A stretch of DNA of 64,000 nt from contig NZ_PVEN01000016.1 in NCBI RefSeq assembly GCF_002973525.1, forward strand, positions 116,445 to 180,444, in the 5' to 3' direction. Within the stretch, counting starts at the first letter, position 1. Every line of letters starts with the position of its first letter. Both the position numbers and the translations under genes were made by a program. Positions 50,331 to 59,218 of the stretch are shown one piece after another. Under the pieces are notes generated by a model. It searched no databases. It had not been told where the DNA came from and saw only the letters and a program-made list of their open reading frames with translations. Source of the DNA: Paraburkholderia sp. BL21I4N1 (GTDB taxonomy: Bacteria; Pseudomonadota; Gammaproteobacteria; Burkholderiales; Burkholderiaceae).

Positions 50331-51065
50331 ATGCCGCTTTCGACAACGCCGTCCGGCGCGGCCGGCCGCGCCAGTTTGCCGGTGATCGTGGTGACGGGCA
50401 TGGCGTTCGAGGCGCGCATCGCGCGCGGCGAGGGCGTGGAAGTGGTCTACGCGGCGCGCGCCGATCTGCTGCAGCGCGCGCTGAGCGCGGCGGTGGCGCG
50501 CGGTTGCGCCGGCATTATGAGTTTCGGCACGGCGGGTGGGTTGGCGCCGGATCTGGAACCGGGCTCGATCATCGTCGCGGATGCCGTGGAAGGGCCGTTA
50601 GGGCGTCTCCAGACCGATCGGGCATGGGCAGAGAGGTTGGAGGCCGCGCTAACGGCTGGGCCGCTCAAGGCGCGTCTACGACGCGGTCTCGTGGCCGCTG
50701 TGACCGCCCCGCTGGTGAGCGCCGACGACAAGAGCGTGCTGCATCGCTCGACCGGCGCATTGGCGGTGGATATGGAGTCGCATATTGCCGGTGCGACGGC
50801 TGCCGCGCAGGGTGTGCCGTTCGCGGTATGCCGCGCGATCGTCGATCCGGCCTGGCGGACGTTGCCGTCCGCCGCGACCGCGGGTTTGCGCGACGACGGT
50901 AGCACTGCGCTCGGGCCGATTCTGCGGGAATTGCTGCGCCAGCCTTCGCAACTTGCCGCGCTGATTCAGGTGGCGGTGGATGCGCGGGCGGCGCGAGGTG
51001 CGTTGGTTCAGGCGCGGCGCGCGATGACCGAGGCAGGGGCTTTGCGGATGGGTGCGGCGGTCTGA
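50331..51065 (+). CDS. hpnG: Hopanoid-associated phosphorylase HpnG
   Basis: The 244-residue protein is a PNP/UDP-phosphorylase-fold enzyme (MSFGTAGGLAPDLEPGSIIVAD; VDMESHIAGATAAAQGVPFAVCRAIVD). In hopanoid clusters HpnG removes adenine from adenosylhopane to give phosphoribohopane. It starts 3 bases after the shc stop and ends this operon. The substrate is inferred from family and position. Confidence 0.9.
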   Translation: MPLSTTPSGAAGRASLPVIVVTGMAFEARIARGEGVEVVYAARADLLQRALSAAVARGCAGIMSFGTAGGLAPDLEPGSIIVADAVEGPLGRLQTDRAWAERLEAALTAGPLKARLRRGLVAAVTAPLVSADDKSVLHRSTGALAVDMESHIAGATAAAQGVPFAVCRAIVDPAWRTLPSAATAGLRDDGSTALGPILRELLRQPSQLAALIQVAVDARAARGALVQARRAMTEAGALRMGAAV

Positions 51066-51126
51066 GTCGGCGGTTTCATCCGCTGGGCCTGCCGTCGATT
51101 GAATTTCCCTAAGAATTCAGTAGATA

Positions 51127-51155
51127 TTGAATAACTAGGGGAAACCCTTATATTT
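51127..51155 (+). promoter_or_regulatory. Promoter candidate for the acyl-CoA thioesterase gene
   Basis: TTGAAT (51127-51132) and TATATT (51150-51155) are 17 bases apart, a good sigma-70 arrangement in an AT-rich patch. CTAGGG (51135-51140) and CCCTAG (51175-51180) form an inverted repeat around the start region. Confidence 0.45.
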
Positions 51156-51226
51156 GGTACAATGTCAGTGTTAACCCTAGGTCGAGGCGCGAGGCTTCAC
51201 TAGGTGCCTCGAACACGGAGTACCAA

Positions 51227-51712
51227 ATGAATTTCCATACCAGAAAGTGGGTCAAGCCCGAAGATCTCAACCCCAACGGCACGCTGTTCGGCGGCAGCCT
51301 GCTGCGCTGGATCGACGAAGAAGCAGCCATCTACGCAATCTGCCAGTTGGACAACCAACGGGTGGTGACCAAGTTCATGTCCGAGATCAATTTCGTCAGC
51401 TCCGCGCGGCAGGGCGACATCATCGAACTCGGCATGACCGCCACGCACTTTGGCCGCACATCGCTGACGCTGCGCTGTGAAGTGCGCAACAAGATCACGC
51501 GCAAGAGCATCTTGACGGTCGAAAAGATGGTGTTCGTCAATCTGGACGAGAACGGCGAACCGGCGCCCCACGGACGTACGCAGATCCGTTATGCGGAAGA
51601 GGCGTTCGCGAGATATCGCGAAAGTTCGCGACCGGTGGCGTTGCCGCAAGGGGCGGCCGTCGGTGAAGAAGAAATGGCTGCGGCAAGAGCCGAGGTGGAT
51701 AGCCTGCATTAA
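51227..51712 (+). CDS. Acyl-CoA thioesterase (YciA-like hot-dog fold)
   Basis: The 161-residue hot-dog protein has the family phrases NPNGTLFGGSLLRWIDEEAAIYA (with catalytic Asp) and VTKFMSEINFVSSARQGDIIELG. It hydrolyses acyl-CoA to free CoA and acid. It stands alone in the hopanoid region with its own promoter and terminator. Confidence 0.92.
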   Translation: MNFHTRKWVKPEDLNPNGTLFGGSLLRWIDEEAAIYAICQLDNQRVVTKFMSEINFVSSARQGDIIELGMTATHFGRTSLTLRCEVRNKITRKSILTVEKMVFVNLDENGEPAPHGRTQIRYAEEAFARYRESSRPVALPQGAAVGEEEMAAARAEVDSLH

Positions 51713-51800
51713 GTAAGGCTGTAGGCGCGACCGATGGTGCAGTGTGGCTTGCGCGGTATTGCATGTCGAAGCCGTGATCCCTGTTTTGCCAGTTCAGCAG

Positions 51801-51825
51801 AGCCCCGCTACATGCGGGGCTTTTC
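51801..51825 (+). terminator. Terminator after the thioesterase gene
   Basis: AGCCCCGC pairs with GCGGGGCT around a 5-base loop and is followed by TTTC. It ends the thioesterase unit. Confidence 0.85.
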
Positions 51826-51849
51826 TTTAGCTGCGCGGTACGCTAGCGG

Positions 51850-52098
51850 TTAGCGCTTTCTTCGCGTCGTTCTTAGAACGTATATATAGGCGGCGATGAT
51901 CAGTATAGCGATTCCGTCAATAACTCCGAGTGTGGGTAGGGGGTTGGTCCATTTATCCGTATTGGTCGTCCTTGAGTAATATGGAGGACCACCGCCATAC
52001 GCCTCGTGCAAATTAAGAACGTTGAACGCGATCACCAGTCCCACCATGACCAGTAAGAGAGCGATAAAAATAATGGCGACAGTTCTGTTGCGAGTCAT
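51850..52098 (-). CDS. Small protein with two membrane segments, possible immunity protein
   Basis: The 82-residue protein has two hydrophobic segments (TVAIIFIALLLVMVGLVIAF, about 6-25, and GVIDGIAILIIAAYIYVL, about 58-75) and a polar loop with YGGGPPYYSRTTNTDKW. Base composition is markedly lower in GC than its neighbours, a sign of transfer. It starts 1 base after the end of a broken L,D-transpeptidase-like frame on the same strand. Effectors of that fold (Tlde1 type) have small immunity partners, so an immunity role is an inference. Confidence 0.6.
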   Translation of the reverse strand: MTRNRTVAIIFIALLLVMVGLVIAFNVLNLHEAYGGGPPYYSRTTNTDKWTNPLPTLGVIDGIAILIIAAYIYVLRTTRRKR

Positions 52099-52099
52099 A

Positions 52100-52330
52100 T
52101 TAATATTTGACGTTCAGCGGCATATAACAATCTGGAGACGATGAAGTAATAGCCTTTAAGTCACGCAGTAAATCTTCCATCCGACCATGCAGATTAATGC
52201 AACCAGCGCTGCCCGCGTGCGTGCCGCCATGGATAAAAAAGCCTCCGCGATTATAGGTCTGGGTGCCAGGAAAAACGTGAATAGTGATCCGATTTCACGT
52301 TGCCGACCGGCAGAGTAGTCGAATAAAGCG
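52100..52330 (-). pseudogene. Remnant of an L,D-transpeptidase-fold (Tlde1-like) gene
   Basis: The minus-strand frame 52294-52100 encodes TIHVFPGTQTYNRGGFFI, then HGGTHAGSAGCINL, with the His/Ser-x-Gly-Cys active-site pattern of L,D-transpeptidase-like enzymes including Tlde1-type type VI effectors, and ends MPLNVKY. The preceding part (TTLPVGNVKSDHYS) is in another frame, split off near 52280-52300, and no start or N-terminal half is visible. I read this as a frameshifted, truncated copy. Low GC matches the adjacent small membrane-protein gene. Confidence 0.65.
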
Positions 52331-52466
52331 TCTATCTTAACCCGTAAATATAATGTCGTTATGCGAATGCGGTATCCCGATAATACCCCGGACGCGATTT
52401 AATGGAAAAACTAAGAGGGTGTCAATGTGGTATCGGAGATCGCTTCGAATCTCCAAAAAGCAATAA

Positions 52467-52501
52467 AAAGCGGCTTCCTTATAAACTCAGGAAGCCGCTT
52501 T
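52467..52501. terminator. Strong bidirectional terminator after mlaA
   Basis: AAAGCGGCTTCCT (52467-52479) and AGGAAGCCGCTTT (52489-52501) form a perfect 13-bp stem with a 9-base loop and A- and T-runs on both sides. It ends the hpnN-mlaA operon. Confidence 0.9.
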
Positions 52502-52538
52502 AGAATCTACTACAGCGAACTACATCGTCTTTCATTCC

Positions 52539-53531
52539 CTATTGCGTGCTCGGCACCGCCGCGGGCTGCTTACCCACTTCCGGCACAGGTTTCGGCATCG
52601 GCGCTACCGCACCCGAAGCCGCCGCCGGCGCAGCCGGCATAGCACCCGCCGCACCGCTCGCCGGCGAATCGCCCGGGTCCGAGTAGTTCGGCACACCCGC
52701 AGGCGCACCAGTAGCCGCTCCTGAGGCCGCATTCGGCGCCTCGGCAGCATCGCCCGGATCGGCATAATTCGGCAACCCGCCCGACGTGCCCTTGGGCGCA
52801 GCCGACGTACCCGAATCACCCTGATCGTCGTAGTTCGGCAACGGCGCCGCGTTGTCGCTCGTACCGCGCAAACGAGCTTTGCGCTGCTGCGTATAGGCAT
52901 CCCGCACGAACGAGTACTTATCCAGTGCCGCCTGCTGCAACAAATCGGTCGCGCCCAGCAAGTCGGAACGCACGCTCACGAACTGCAGGATGTACAGCGG
53001 ATTACGCAGCGCCGGTTCCATGTAGTTCAACGGGTTGAACTTCACATCGACCACCAGCCCCATGCTGTCCCGCACCGTACTCGGACCGAACAGCGGCAGA
53101 ACCAGATACGGACCCGACGGCACGCCCCAATGTCCGAGCGTCAACCCGAAGTCCTGATGATGCTTCGGCAGCCCGGCCGGCGTTGCCCAATCCAGCAAGC
53201 CGCCCAACCCGAATGTCGAGTTGAACGCGAATCGCACGAGATCTTCGGTCGCATCCGTGATCTTCAATTGCAGCAGCGCGTTCGCCGCGTTGCTGAGGTC
53301 GCCCAGATTCGAGAAGAAATTGCTGACGGCCGTGCGCAACGGCTGCGGCGTCACTTTCTGATAGCCCTGCGCGATCGGCCGCGCGACGTACGTGTCCAGC
53401 CCGTCGTTGAATTTGAACACCACCCGGTTCACCGGCTCGAACGGGTCGCCGGGCTTGCGGTCAGGACCGGTCGCGCAGCCAGAGATCAGACCGGTGGCGG
53501 CCAGCGCCAACACGGTGTTACGCAGCTTCAT
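52539..53531 (-). CDS. mlaA: MlaA (VacJ)-like outer-membrane lipoprotein with repeat tail
   Basis: The ATG at 53531 begins a lipoprotein signal (MKLRNTVLALAATGLISGC, lipobox ISGC). The MlaA domain follows to about residue 225 (DPFEPVNRVVFKFNDGLDTY; FGLTLGHWGVPSGPYLVLPLFGPSTVRD). The protein is 330 residues, about 80-90 longer than typical MlaA. The extra tail carries three PNYxDxGD repeats (LPNYDDQGD, LPNYADPGD, VPNYSDPGD) and Pro/Ala linkers. It starts 2 bases after hpnN, so it is probably part of lipid or hopanoid movement to or from the outer membrane. Confidence 0.92.
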   Translation of the reverse strand: MKLRNTVLALAATGLISGCATGPDRKPGDPFEPVNRVVFKFNDGLDTYVARPIAQGYQKVTPQPLRTAVSNFFSNLGDLSNAANALLQLKITDATEDLVRFAFNSTFGLGGLLDWATPAGLPKHHQDFGLTLGHWGVPSGPYLVLPLFGPSTVRDSMGLVVDVKFNPLNYMEPALRNPLYILQFVSVRSDLLGATDLLQQAALDKYSFVRDAYTQQRKARLRGTSDNAAPLPNYDDQGDSGTSAAPKGTSGGLPNYADPGDAAEAPNAASGAATGAPAGVPNYSDPGDSPASGAAGAMPAAPAAASGAVAPMPKPVPEVGKQPAAVPSTQ

Positions 53532-53533
53532 GC

Positions 53534-56149
53534 TTAGATTCCTTTGTGCTTCGAGCGACGTGGACGCGGCTTGCCCATCAGCACGGGCTGGAACACGACC
53601 GCGCCGATCAGCGTACAGAACAACGACAGTGCCAGCAGACGTCCCATGCTCGACGTCCCCGGATGATGCGACAGCCAAAGACTGCCGAACGCTGTCGCCG
53701 TAGTCGCCGCGCTGAACAGCACGGCGTGCGTCAGGCTCGACTGCAACAGGCCGGTCTGGCCGTTGCGCCATGCCATCACGAAGTAAATCTTGAATGCTAC
53801 GCCGACGCCGAGCATCAGCGGCAGCGCAATGATATTCGCGAAGTTCAGCGGCATGCCGAACACCACGCACAACTCCAGCGTCACGAGCGCAGAAACCAGC
53901 AGCGGCACCAGCGTACGAAGCATGTCGCCGACCCGCCGCAGCGCGATCCACAGCAGGATCGCGATCGACAGGAGCGCCCAGCAGGCGGCCTGCAGGAACG
54001 CCCTGATGATCGTGTCGGCCGAATGCAGGATGGAAATCGGACCGCCGATCGCGTCGGGCTCCGCCTTCTTCACCGCATGGACGAAGCTGGCGAGCACGGT
54101 GTCGTCGTTCGGATCGGCGCCGGGCTTGATCTTCGGCGCGATGTCGACGAGCGCGCGGCCGTCTTTCGAAACCCAGCTGCTGGAGATTTCCTTCGGCAGA
54201 TTCTCGCGGGTGATTTGAGTCGGCTGCAACAGATCCGCCAACTGCTTCAGCGCGATGCGCAACGGCTCCGACATCGCGGTTTCGGCGCGATCGCGCGTGG
54301 CGGCGTCGGCGGCGGCGAGCTTTTGCAGCGTTGCGGACAGATGCTGGGCTTCGGCCGCGCCGGGGCCCGGATGATCTTCGGCGGCGAGCGAGAGCTGGTT
54401 CGACGCGCGTTTTAGCGTGGCCACGCGCACCGCGTCAGTGGCGGCCGGCGCGGGTTGCTGTTGCAGTGCGGGCAGCAGTTGCTGCGCGGCGCTGGCGACC
54501 AGCATCATTTTTTGCTGCTGCTCGGTGGGAACGAACGTATCGAGCGTCGTGACGCGACCCACTTCAGGCAACGTGCGTAGATGCGCGGCCTTCTGGTCCG
54601 CGTCGGCGAGCGATGCCGCCAGCACGTGCACGTTGTTGACCGCGGCTTCCGGCGAATCCTTCAGCGACAGCAGCGTTGCCATCGATTCCGTATGCGGATC
54701 CTTCAGATGCAGCGGGTTGAAATCGAAGCGCAGATGCGTGAGCAGCGGCGAAGCGCCGATCACGACGATCAGCGTACCGATCAGCACCGGCTTGCGATGA
54801 TGATCGAGAAAATCGTCGACGGGAGCGAGCTGCTTGAAACCCGGCGACGCGGCTTCGCCCGGCGGATTGAAAAGCTTCAACAGCGCCGGCAGCAGCGTCA
54901 TGTTGGTGAAATACGCGACGAACATGCCGACGCCGGCGATCTCACCCAACTCCGAGACGCCGCGATAGGCGGTCGGCAGGAACGAGAAAAAGCTCAATGC
55001 AACCGCCACGGCCGCGAGCGTCAGCGGCACGCCGATGCTGTGCGCCGTGTGCATGAGCGCGGCGGAAAGACGGTTGTCGCGATTGCGCTCCTCGCGATAT
55101 TTGACGCCAAACTGCACGCCGAAATCGACCCCCAGCCCGACGAACAACACCATGAACGCGACCGAAATCATGTTCAGCGCGCCCACCAGCATCAGACCGA
55201 GCGCCGCGGTGATCGCAAGCCCGACGAACAGCGTGATGAACACGGCGGCGATCATGCGGCCCGAACGCAGCGCGAGCCACAGAATGATCAGCACGACGAT
55301 AAAGGTGCCGATGCCGTTCAGCGCCGCGCCGTCCTTGACGGAGGCGAACTCTTCGTCCGCAAGCGGCTGTTCGCCGGTCAGGCGGACCGTGGCGCCATAA
55401 CGCGCCTCGAGGTGCAGCGCCACGGCGGTCGCGCGGATCGATTTCGACGCGCTCGCGCCCGGCTCCAGCGCGTCGTAGTTCACGACCGGCTGCACGACGA
55501 CGAACGCGCGCGCCGGATTGGTGGCGACGCCCTTGTCGACCAGCGCACGCCACGAGAACGCGGCCGGCTGTCCGGCCAGCACGCGATCGAGCGTGGTCGC
55601 GCTGGTCGACAGCAAATGGCTCATATCGGCGAGCTTCACCTGACCCAGCTGCAGCGGCAGCAACAGGCTCGTGGTGAGCGTGCCGGCGAGGCCGGTCAGG
55701 CTCGGATCGTGCGCCAACGCATTGACCAGCGGGCGCGACTGAACGAGTTGCGAGGTGGTGGACAGGACTTCGTCGGTAGACGGAAACAGCAGGCCGTTGT
55801 GATCGAAGAACGGACCGCCGGCCGGCTGCGAAACCTGCACAAACTCCTTCGGATCGGCTTTCAGCGCGGCGGTCAGCGCGTCGGCGGCGGCGTCGGCGAA
55901 TTCCGGCGCGCGCGCCTCGACCACCACCAGCACGGTATCGCCGCGATCCGGGAAGGCCTGGTCCATCGCGTGTTCGAGCGACGACCATTGCTTGTCCGTG
56001 TCGATCAGACGGCTGATATCCGTGTTGATCTTGAAGTTATGGGCAACGTAGATGCCGCTCAGCACGGCGAGCGCGAGCGACACGGCGACGATCCGTAGCG
56101 GATACCGCACCGAGTAGGCGACGAGACGGACAATAGATGACTTCAGCAT
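53534..56149 (-). CDS. hpnN: Hopanoid transporter HpnN (RND family)
   Basis: From the ATG at 56149 (MLKSSIVRLVAYSVRYPLRIV) the 871-residue protein has the RND pattern: TM1, a large periplasmic loop, five TMs with FVVLIILWLALRSGRM and VGLGVDFGVQFGVKY, a second loop, and a second set of TMs near the C-terminus. It ends in GKPRPRRSKHKGI. In hopanoid producers HpnN carries hopanoids towards the outer membrane. It is co-transcribed with mlaA and divergent from hpnM. Confidence 0.93.
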   Translation of the reverse strand: MLKSSIVRLVAYSVRYPLRIVAVSLALAVLSGIYVAHNFKINTDISRLIDTDKQWSSLEHAMDQAFPDRGDTVLVVVEARAPEFADAAADALTAALKADPKEFVQVSQPAGGPFFDHNGLLFPSTDEVLSTTSQLVQSRPLVNALAHDPSLTGLAGTLTTSLLLPLQLGQVKLADMSHLLSTSATTLDRVLAGQPAAFSWRALVDKGVATNPARAFVVVQPVVNYDALEPGASASKSIRATAVALHLEARYGATVRLTGEQPLADEEFASVKDGAALNGIGTFIVVLIILWLALRSGRMIAAVFITLFVGLAITAALGLMLVGALNMISVAFMVLFVGLGVDFGVQFGVKYREERNRDNRLSAALMHTAHSIGVPLTLAAVAVALSFFSFLPTAYRGVSELGEIAGVGMFVAYFTNMTLLPALLKLFNPPGEAASPGFKQLAPVDDFLDHHRKPVLIGTLIVVIGASPLLTHLRFDFNPLHLKDPHTESMATLLSLKDSPEAAVNNVHVLAASLADADQKAAHLRTLPEVGRVTTLDTFVPTEQQQKMMLVASAAQQLLPALQQQPAPAATDAVRVATLKRASNQLSLAAEDHPGPGAAEAQHLSATLQKLAAADAATRDRAETAMSEPLRIALKQLADLLQPTQITRENLPKEISSSWVSKDGRALVDIAPKIKPGADPNDDTVLASFVHAVKKAEPDAIGGPISILHSADTIIRAFLQAACWALLSIAILLWIALRRVGDMLRTLVPLLVSALVTLELCVVFGMPLNFANIIALPLMLGVGVAFKIYFVMAWRNGQTGLLQSSLTHAVLFSAATTATAFGSLWLSHHPGTSSMGRLLALSLFCTLIGAVVFQPVLMGKPRPRRSKHKGI

Positions 56150-56362
56150 GTAGGCGAAACTGGCCTTATCACGGGACGTTGTTTTTGACGAAAGTGCACA
56201 AGTATACAGAGCCCGAGGGATCCGGGCCGTATTCGGTAGCAAGTACGGCGCCCGGTGCGGCGCAACGGGGTGGGAACGCAATATCGGTATACTGGTCTAT
56301 CCTGCTTTCGCCGCGGCTGACAAGGCGGTCGGCACTTACTTCTTTCAGGTTTTGACGAGCGT

Positions 56363-56968
56363 ATGAAACGTTATCTGTCTGCTTTTCTGGCTGCGGCCCT
56401 GGTTTCCACGGCAGCTTTTGCGCAAAGCGCGCCTGATGCGGTGGTAAAAGGTGCCGTCGAAGGCACCGTCGCTGCCATGAAGGCCGACCCGCAAGCGCGC
56501 GGCGGCGACATGGGCAAAATCACGCAGCTCGTGGAAACGCGCTTCCTGCCGGCCACGGATTTCCAGCGCACCACGCGGATCGCCGTGGGCAAGGCCTGGT
56601 CGACCGCCACGCCCGAGCAGCAGAAACAGCTCTATGACCAGTTCACGCTGCTGCTGGTTCGCACTTATGCGGCATCGCTGTCGCAATTGCGCGATCAGGA
56701 CGTGAAGTTCAAGTTCTTGCCGGTCGACGCATCGGCGGGCGCTAAAGACATCGTCGTGCAGTCGCACGTAATCAGCAACGGCGGCGACGACGCGATCGAC
56801 TACCGTCTGACCAAGGGCCCGTCCGGCTGGAAGGTCTACGACATCAACATGATGGGCGCCTGGCTGATCCAGGTTTATCAGACGCAGTTTGCGGATCAGA
56901 TCTCGAAGGGTGGTATCGATGGCCTGATCAAATTCCTGACCGCGCATAACGCGCGTAGCGCAGGCTAA
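56363..56968 (+). CDS. hpnM: HpnM, MlaC-like periplasmic lipid-binding protein
   Basis: The 201-residue protein has a signal peptide (MKRYLSAFLAAALVSTAAFA) and a mature domain of the Ttg2/MlaC family (LVETRFLPATDFQRTTRIAVGKAWSTATPEQQKQLYDQFT; VYDINMMGAWLIQVYQTQF). MlaC proteins ferry lipids across the periplasm. Divergent from hpnN-mlaA, it completes a lipid-shuttle set of inner-membrane RND, carrier and outer-membrane lipoprotein. A terminator follows. Confidence 0.92.
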   Translation: MKRYLSAFLAAALVSTAAFAQSAPDAVVKGAVEGTVAAMKADPQARGGDMGKITQLVETRFLPATDFQRTTRIAVGKAWSTATPEQQKQLYDQFTLLLVRTYAASLSQLRDQDVKFKFLPVDASAGAKDIVVQSHVISNGGDDAIDYRLTKGPSGWKVYDINMMGAWLIQVYQTQFADQISKGGIDGLIKFLTAHNARSAG

Positions 56969-57014
56969 GCCGACTACGTTTAAACGTAGCGCCCTCAGCG
57001 GGGCGCGGCCAAAG

Positions 57015-57050
57015 AAAAAGCGCGGCCCCAAGGGCGCCGCGCTTTTTTTA
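57015..57050. terminator. Terminator between hpnM and hpnH
   Basis: AAAAAGCGCGGC (57015-57026) pairs with GCCGCGCTTTTT (57036-57047) and is followed by more T. It serves hpnM and, from the other side, the convergent hpnH gene. Confidence 0.88.
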
Positions 57051-57108
57051 CATCTTTCTCCGACATCACAGTCGGTTAGGAGCGCCGCAAAGCTGCTCCA
57101 TGCACCGC

Positions 57109-58263
57109 TTAGTGTGCTGCCGTTGCTGCCCGCACGTTCTTGCCCGTGCCGGCAACCTTGATCTCTTCCAGCTTGATCTCGACGTGGCGCGAGAAGACGT
57201 ATTCAGCCGGACGCTGCTTGTCCAACGGAATGTCTTTGGTGAATGCTCCGGTGGTCTTCGGACCGCGCAGGCTAACCTTCAATGCCTTCAGCGGATGCGC
57301 GACCGTATCCATCACCGCCGTTGCCTCGAAGCCGCAGTGGACCATACAGTCGGCGCACTTTTCGTAGTTGCCCGTGCCGTAGTTGTCCCAGTTCGTGGTG
57401 TCCATCAATTCCTTGAAGGTCTTCACGTAGCCTTCGCCCACCAGGTAGCACGGCTTTTGCCAGCCAAACACGGTACGCGCCGGGTTGCCCCACGGCGTGC
57501 ATTCGTACGTCTGGTTACCGGCGAGGAAGTCCAGGAACATGGCCGACTGGCTGAACGACCAGTTCTTGCCGTTGTTGCCGCGCTTGAAAATTTCGCGGAA
57601 CAGATGCTTGGTCTTATCGCGGTTCAGGAAGTGCTGCTGATCCGGCGCGCGTTCATAGGCATAACCCGGCGAGACGGTGATGCCGTCCACGCCCATCGGG
57701 CCGAGCGTATCGAAGAACGCGGCGACGCGCTCCGGCACAGCGTCGTTGAACAGCGTGCAGTTGATGTTCACGCGGAAACCACGGCGCTTCGCTTCCTTGA
57801 TCGCGGCGACGGCCTTGTCGTACACGCCTTCCTGCGACACCGAATGATCGTGCGCCTGTTGGTCGCCGTCGAGGTGAACCGACCAGACGAAGTACGGATT
57901 CGGCTCGTAGTCGTCCATTTTCTTTTCCATCAGCAGCGCGTTCGTGCACAAGTACACGAACTTCTTACGCGCGATGATGCCCTTCACGATCTGCGGCATT
58001 TCTTTGTGCAGCAGCGGTTCGCCGCCTGCAATCGAGACTACCGGCGCGCCGCATTCGTCGACGGCGCCGAGACATTCTTCCAGCGACAGACGCTGATTCA
58101 GGATCGGATCCGGATAGTCGATCTTGCCGCAGCCATTGCAGGCAAGATTGCAGCGGAACAGTGGCTCCAGCATCAACGCGAGCGGGTAGCGTTTGTTGCG
58201 CGAAAGGTGCTGACGCATGATGTATGCGCCGACCCGGACTTTCTGTAGCAGCGGAATAGACAA
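57109..58263 (-). CDS. hpnH: Adenosyl-hopene transferase HpnH (radical SAM)
   Basis: The 384-residue protein has the radical-SAM cluster motif CNLACNGC (CxxxCxxC) near residue 41 and a SPASM-like C-terminal cysteine set (CTPWGNPARTVFGWQKPC; CADCMVHCGFEA). HpnH adds an adenosyl radical to hopene, the first step of the extended side chain. The start is TTG at 58263 with a very strong AAGGAGG at 58268-58274. ispH lies 10 bases upstream in the same operon. Confidence 0.94.
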   Translation of the reverse strand: MSIPLLQKVRVGAYIMRQHLSRNKRYPLALMLEPLFRCNLACNGCGKIDYPDPILNQRLSLEECLGAVDECGAPVVSIAGGEPLLHKEMPQIVKGIIARKKFVYLCTNALLMEKKMDDYEPNPYFVWSVHLDGDQQAHDHSVSQEGVYDKAVAAIKEAKRRGFRVNINCTLFNDAVPERVAAFFDTLGPMGVDGITVSPGYAYERAPDQQHFLNRDKTKHLFREIFKRGNNGKNWSFSQSAMFLDFLAGNQTYECTPWGNPARTVFGWQKPCYLVGEGYVKTFKELMDTTNWDNYGTGNYEKCADCMVHCGFEATAVMDTVAHPLKALKVSLRGPKTTGAFTKDIPLDKQRPAEYVFSRHVEIKLEEIKVAGTGKNVRAATAAH

Positions 58264-58273
58264 GACGTCCTCC

Positions 58274-59218
58274 TTAAACTTCGCGTGCGGCGAGTGGTTG
58301 CATCAGTTTCGATGGCAACTTGAATTCGACTTTCTCTTCACGGCCCGACATCGTCGTGACATCGACGGGCCCCAATGCGCTCAGCGCATCGATTACGTTT
58401 CTGACCATTTCTTCCGGCGCCGAAGCGCCAGCCGTGATGCCGACCGTCTGCACATTCGCAAACCACTCCGGCTTCACTTCCGAACCGTCGGCGACGAGAT
58501 AGCTCGCCACACCGCTTTCGCTGCCGATCTCGCGCAGCCGGTTCGAGTTCGAACTATTGGTTGCGCCCACCACTAGCAGCACCTCGACCTCTTTGCTCAA
58601 TTCGCGCACCGCCGCCTGGCGGTTTTGCGTTGCATAGCAGATGTCGCGTGTGTCCGGTCCGACAATGTTGGTAAAGCGGCGCAGCAAGGCGTCGATAATG
58701 CCACGCGTGTCGTCCACCGACAGCGTGGTCTGCGTGACGTAAGCGAGCGGCGTGTCGAGCGGCAGGTCCAGATGCGCGACCTCGGCTTCGCTCTGCACCA
58801 GCATCACCTTACCCGGGATCTGACCGATCGTGCCTTCCACTTCCGGATGCCCGGCGTGGCCGATCAGGATCAGCGTACGGCCGGCGCCGACATACTGGCG
58901 GCCTTGCACGTGCACTTTGGTGACCAGCGGGCAGGTTGCGTCGAGCACGTCGAGACCGCGCGCTTCGGCGTCTCGTTCCACGGTTTGCGCGACACCGTGC
59001 GCGCTGAAAATCGCAACGGCGCCTTGCGGCACTTCATCGAGTTCTTCGACGAAGCGCGCGCCCTTCTGGCGCAGATTGTCGACCACATGACGGTTGTGGA
59101 CAATCTCGTGACGTACGTACACGGGGGCCCCGTGTTGCTGTAACGCGCGATCGACAATCTCGATTGCACGTACAACACCCGCACAAAAGCCGCGGGGTTG
59201 AGCAAGGATGACTCGCAT
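58274..59218 (-). CDS. ispH: 4-hydroxy-3-methylbut-2-enyl diphosphate reductase IspH
   Basis: The protein shows the IspH Fe-S cysteines in PRGFCAGVVRAI (residue 12), DATCPLVTKVH and TRDICYATQNRQ, plus ATNSSNSNRL. It makes IPP and DMAPP in the non-mevalonate pathway. Position beside hpnH suggests a dedicated copy feeding hopanoid synthesis; a second, housekeeping ispH is probably elsewhere. I chose the ATG at 59218 (MRVILAQPRGFCAG), the universal family start. The in-frame ATG at 59287 adds 23 residues, and neither has a clear ribosome site. The 329-base gap to hpnC holds no other gene. Confidence 0.93.
   Translation of the reverse strand: MRVILAQPRGFCAGVVRAIEIVDRALQQHGAPVYVRHEIVHNRHVVDNLRQKGARFVEELDEVPQGAVAIFSAHGVAQTVERDAEARGLDVLDATCPLVTKVHVQGRQYVGAGRTLILIGHAGHPEVEGTIGQIPGKVMLVQSEAEVAHLDLPLDTPLAYVTQTTLSVDDTRGIIDALLRRFTNIVGPDTRDICYATQNRQAAVRELSKEVEVLLVVGATNSSNSNRLREIGSESGVASYLVADGSEVKPEWFANVQTVGITAGASAPEEMVRNVIDALSALGPVDVTTMSGREEKVEFKLPSKLMQPLAAREV

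Noticed and set aside
54581..56098. 505-residue plus-strand frame opposite hpnN
   Set aside because: Antisense shadow of the RND transporter gene, caused by high GC at third positions.
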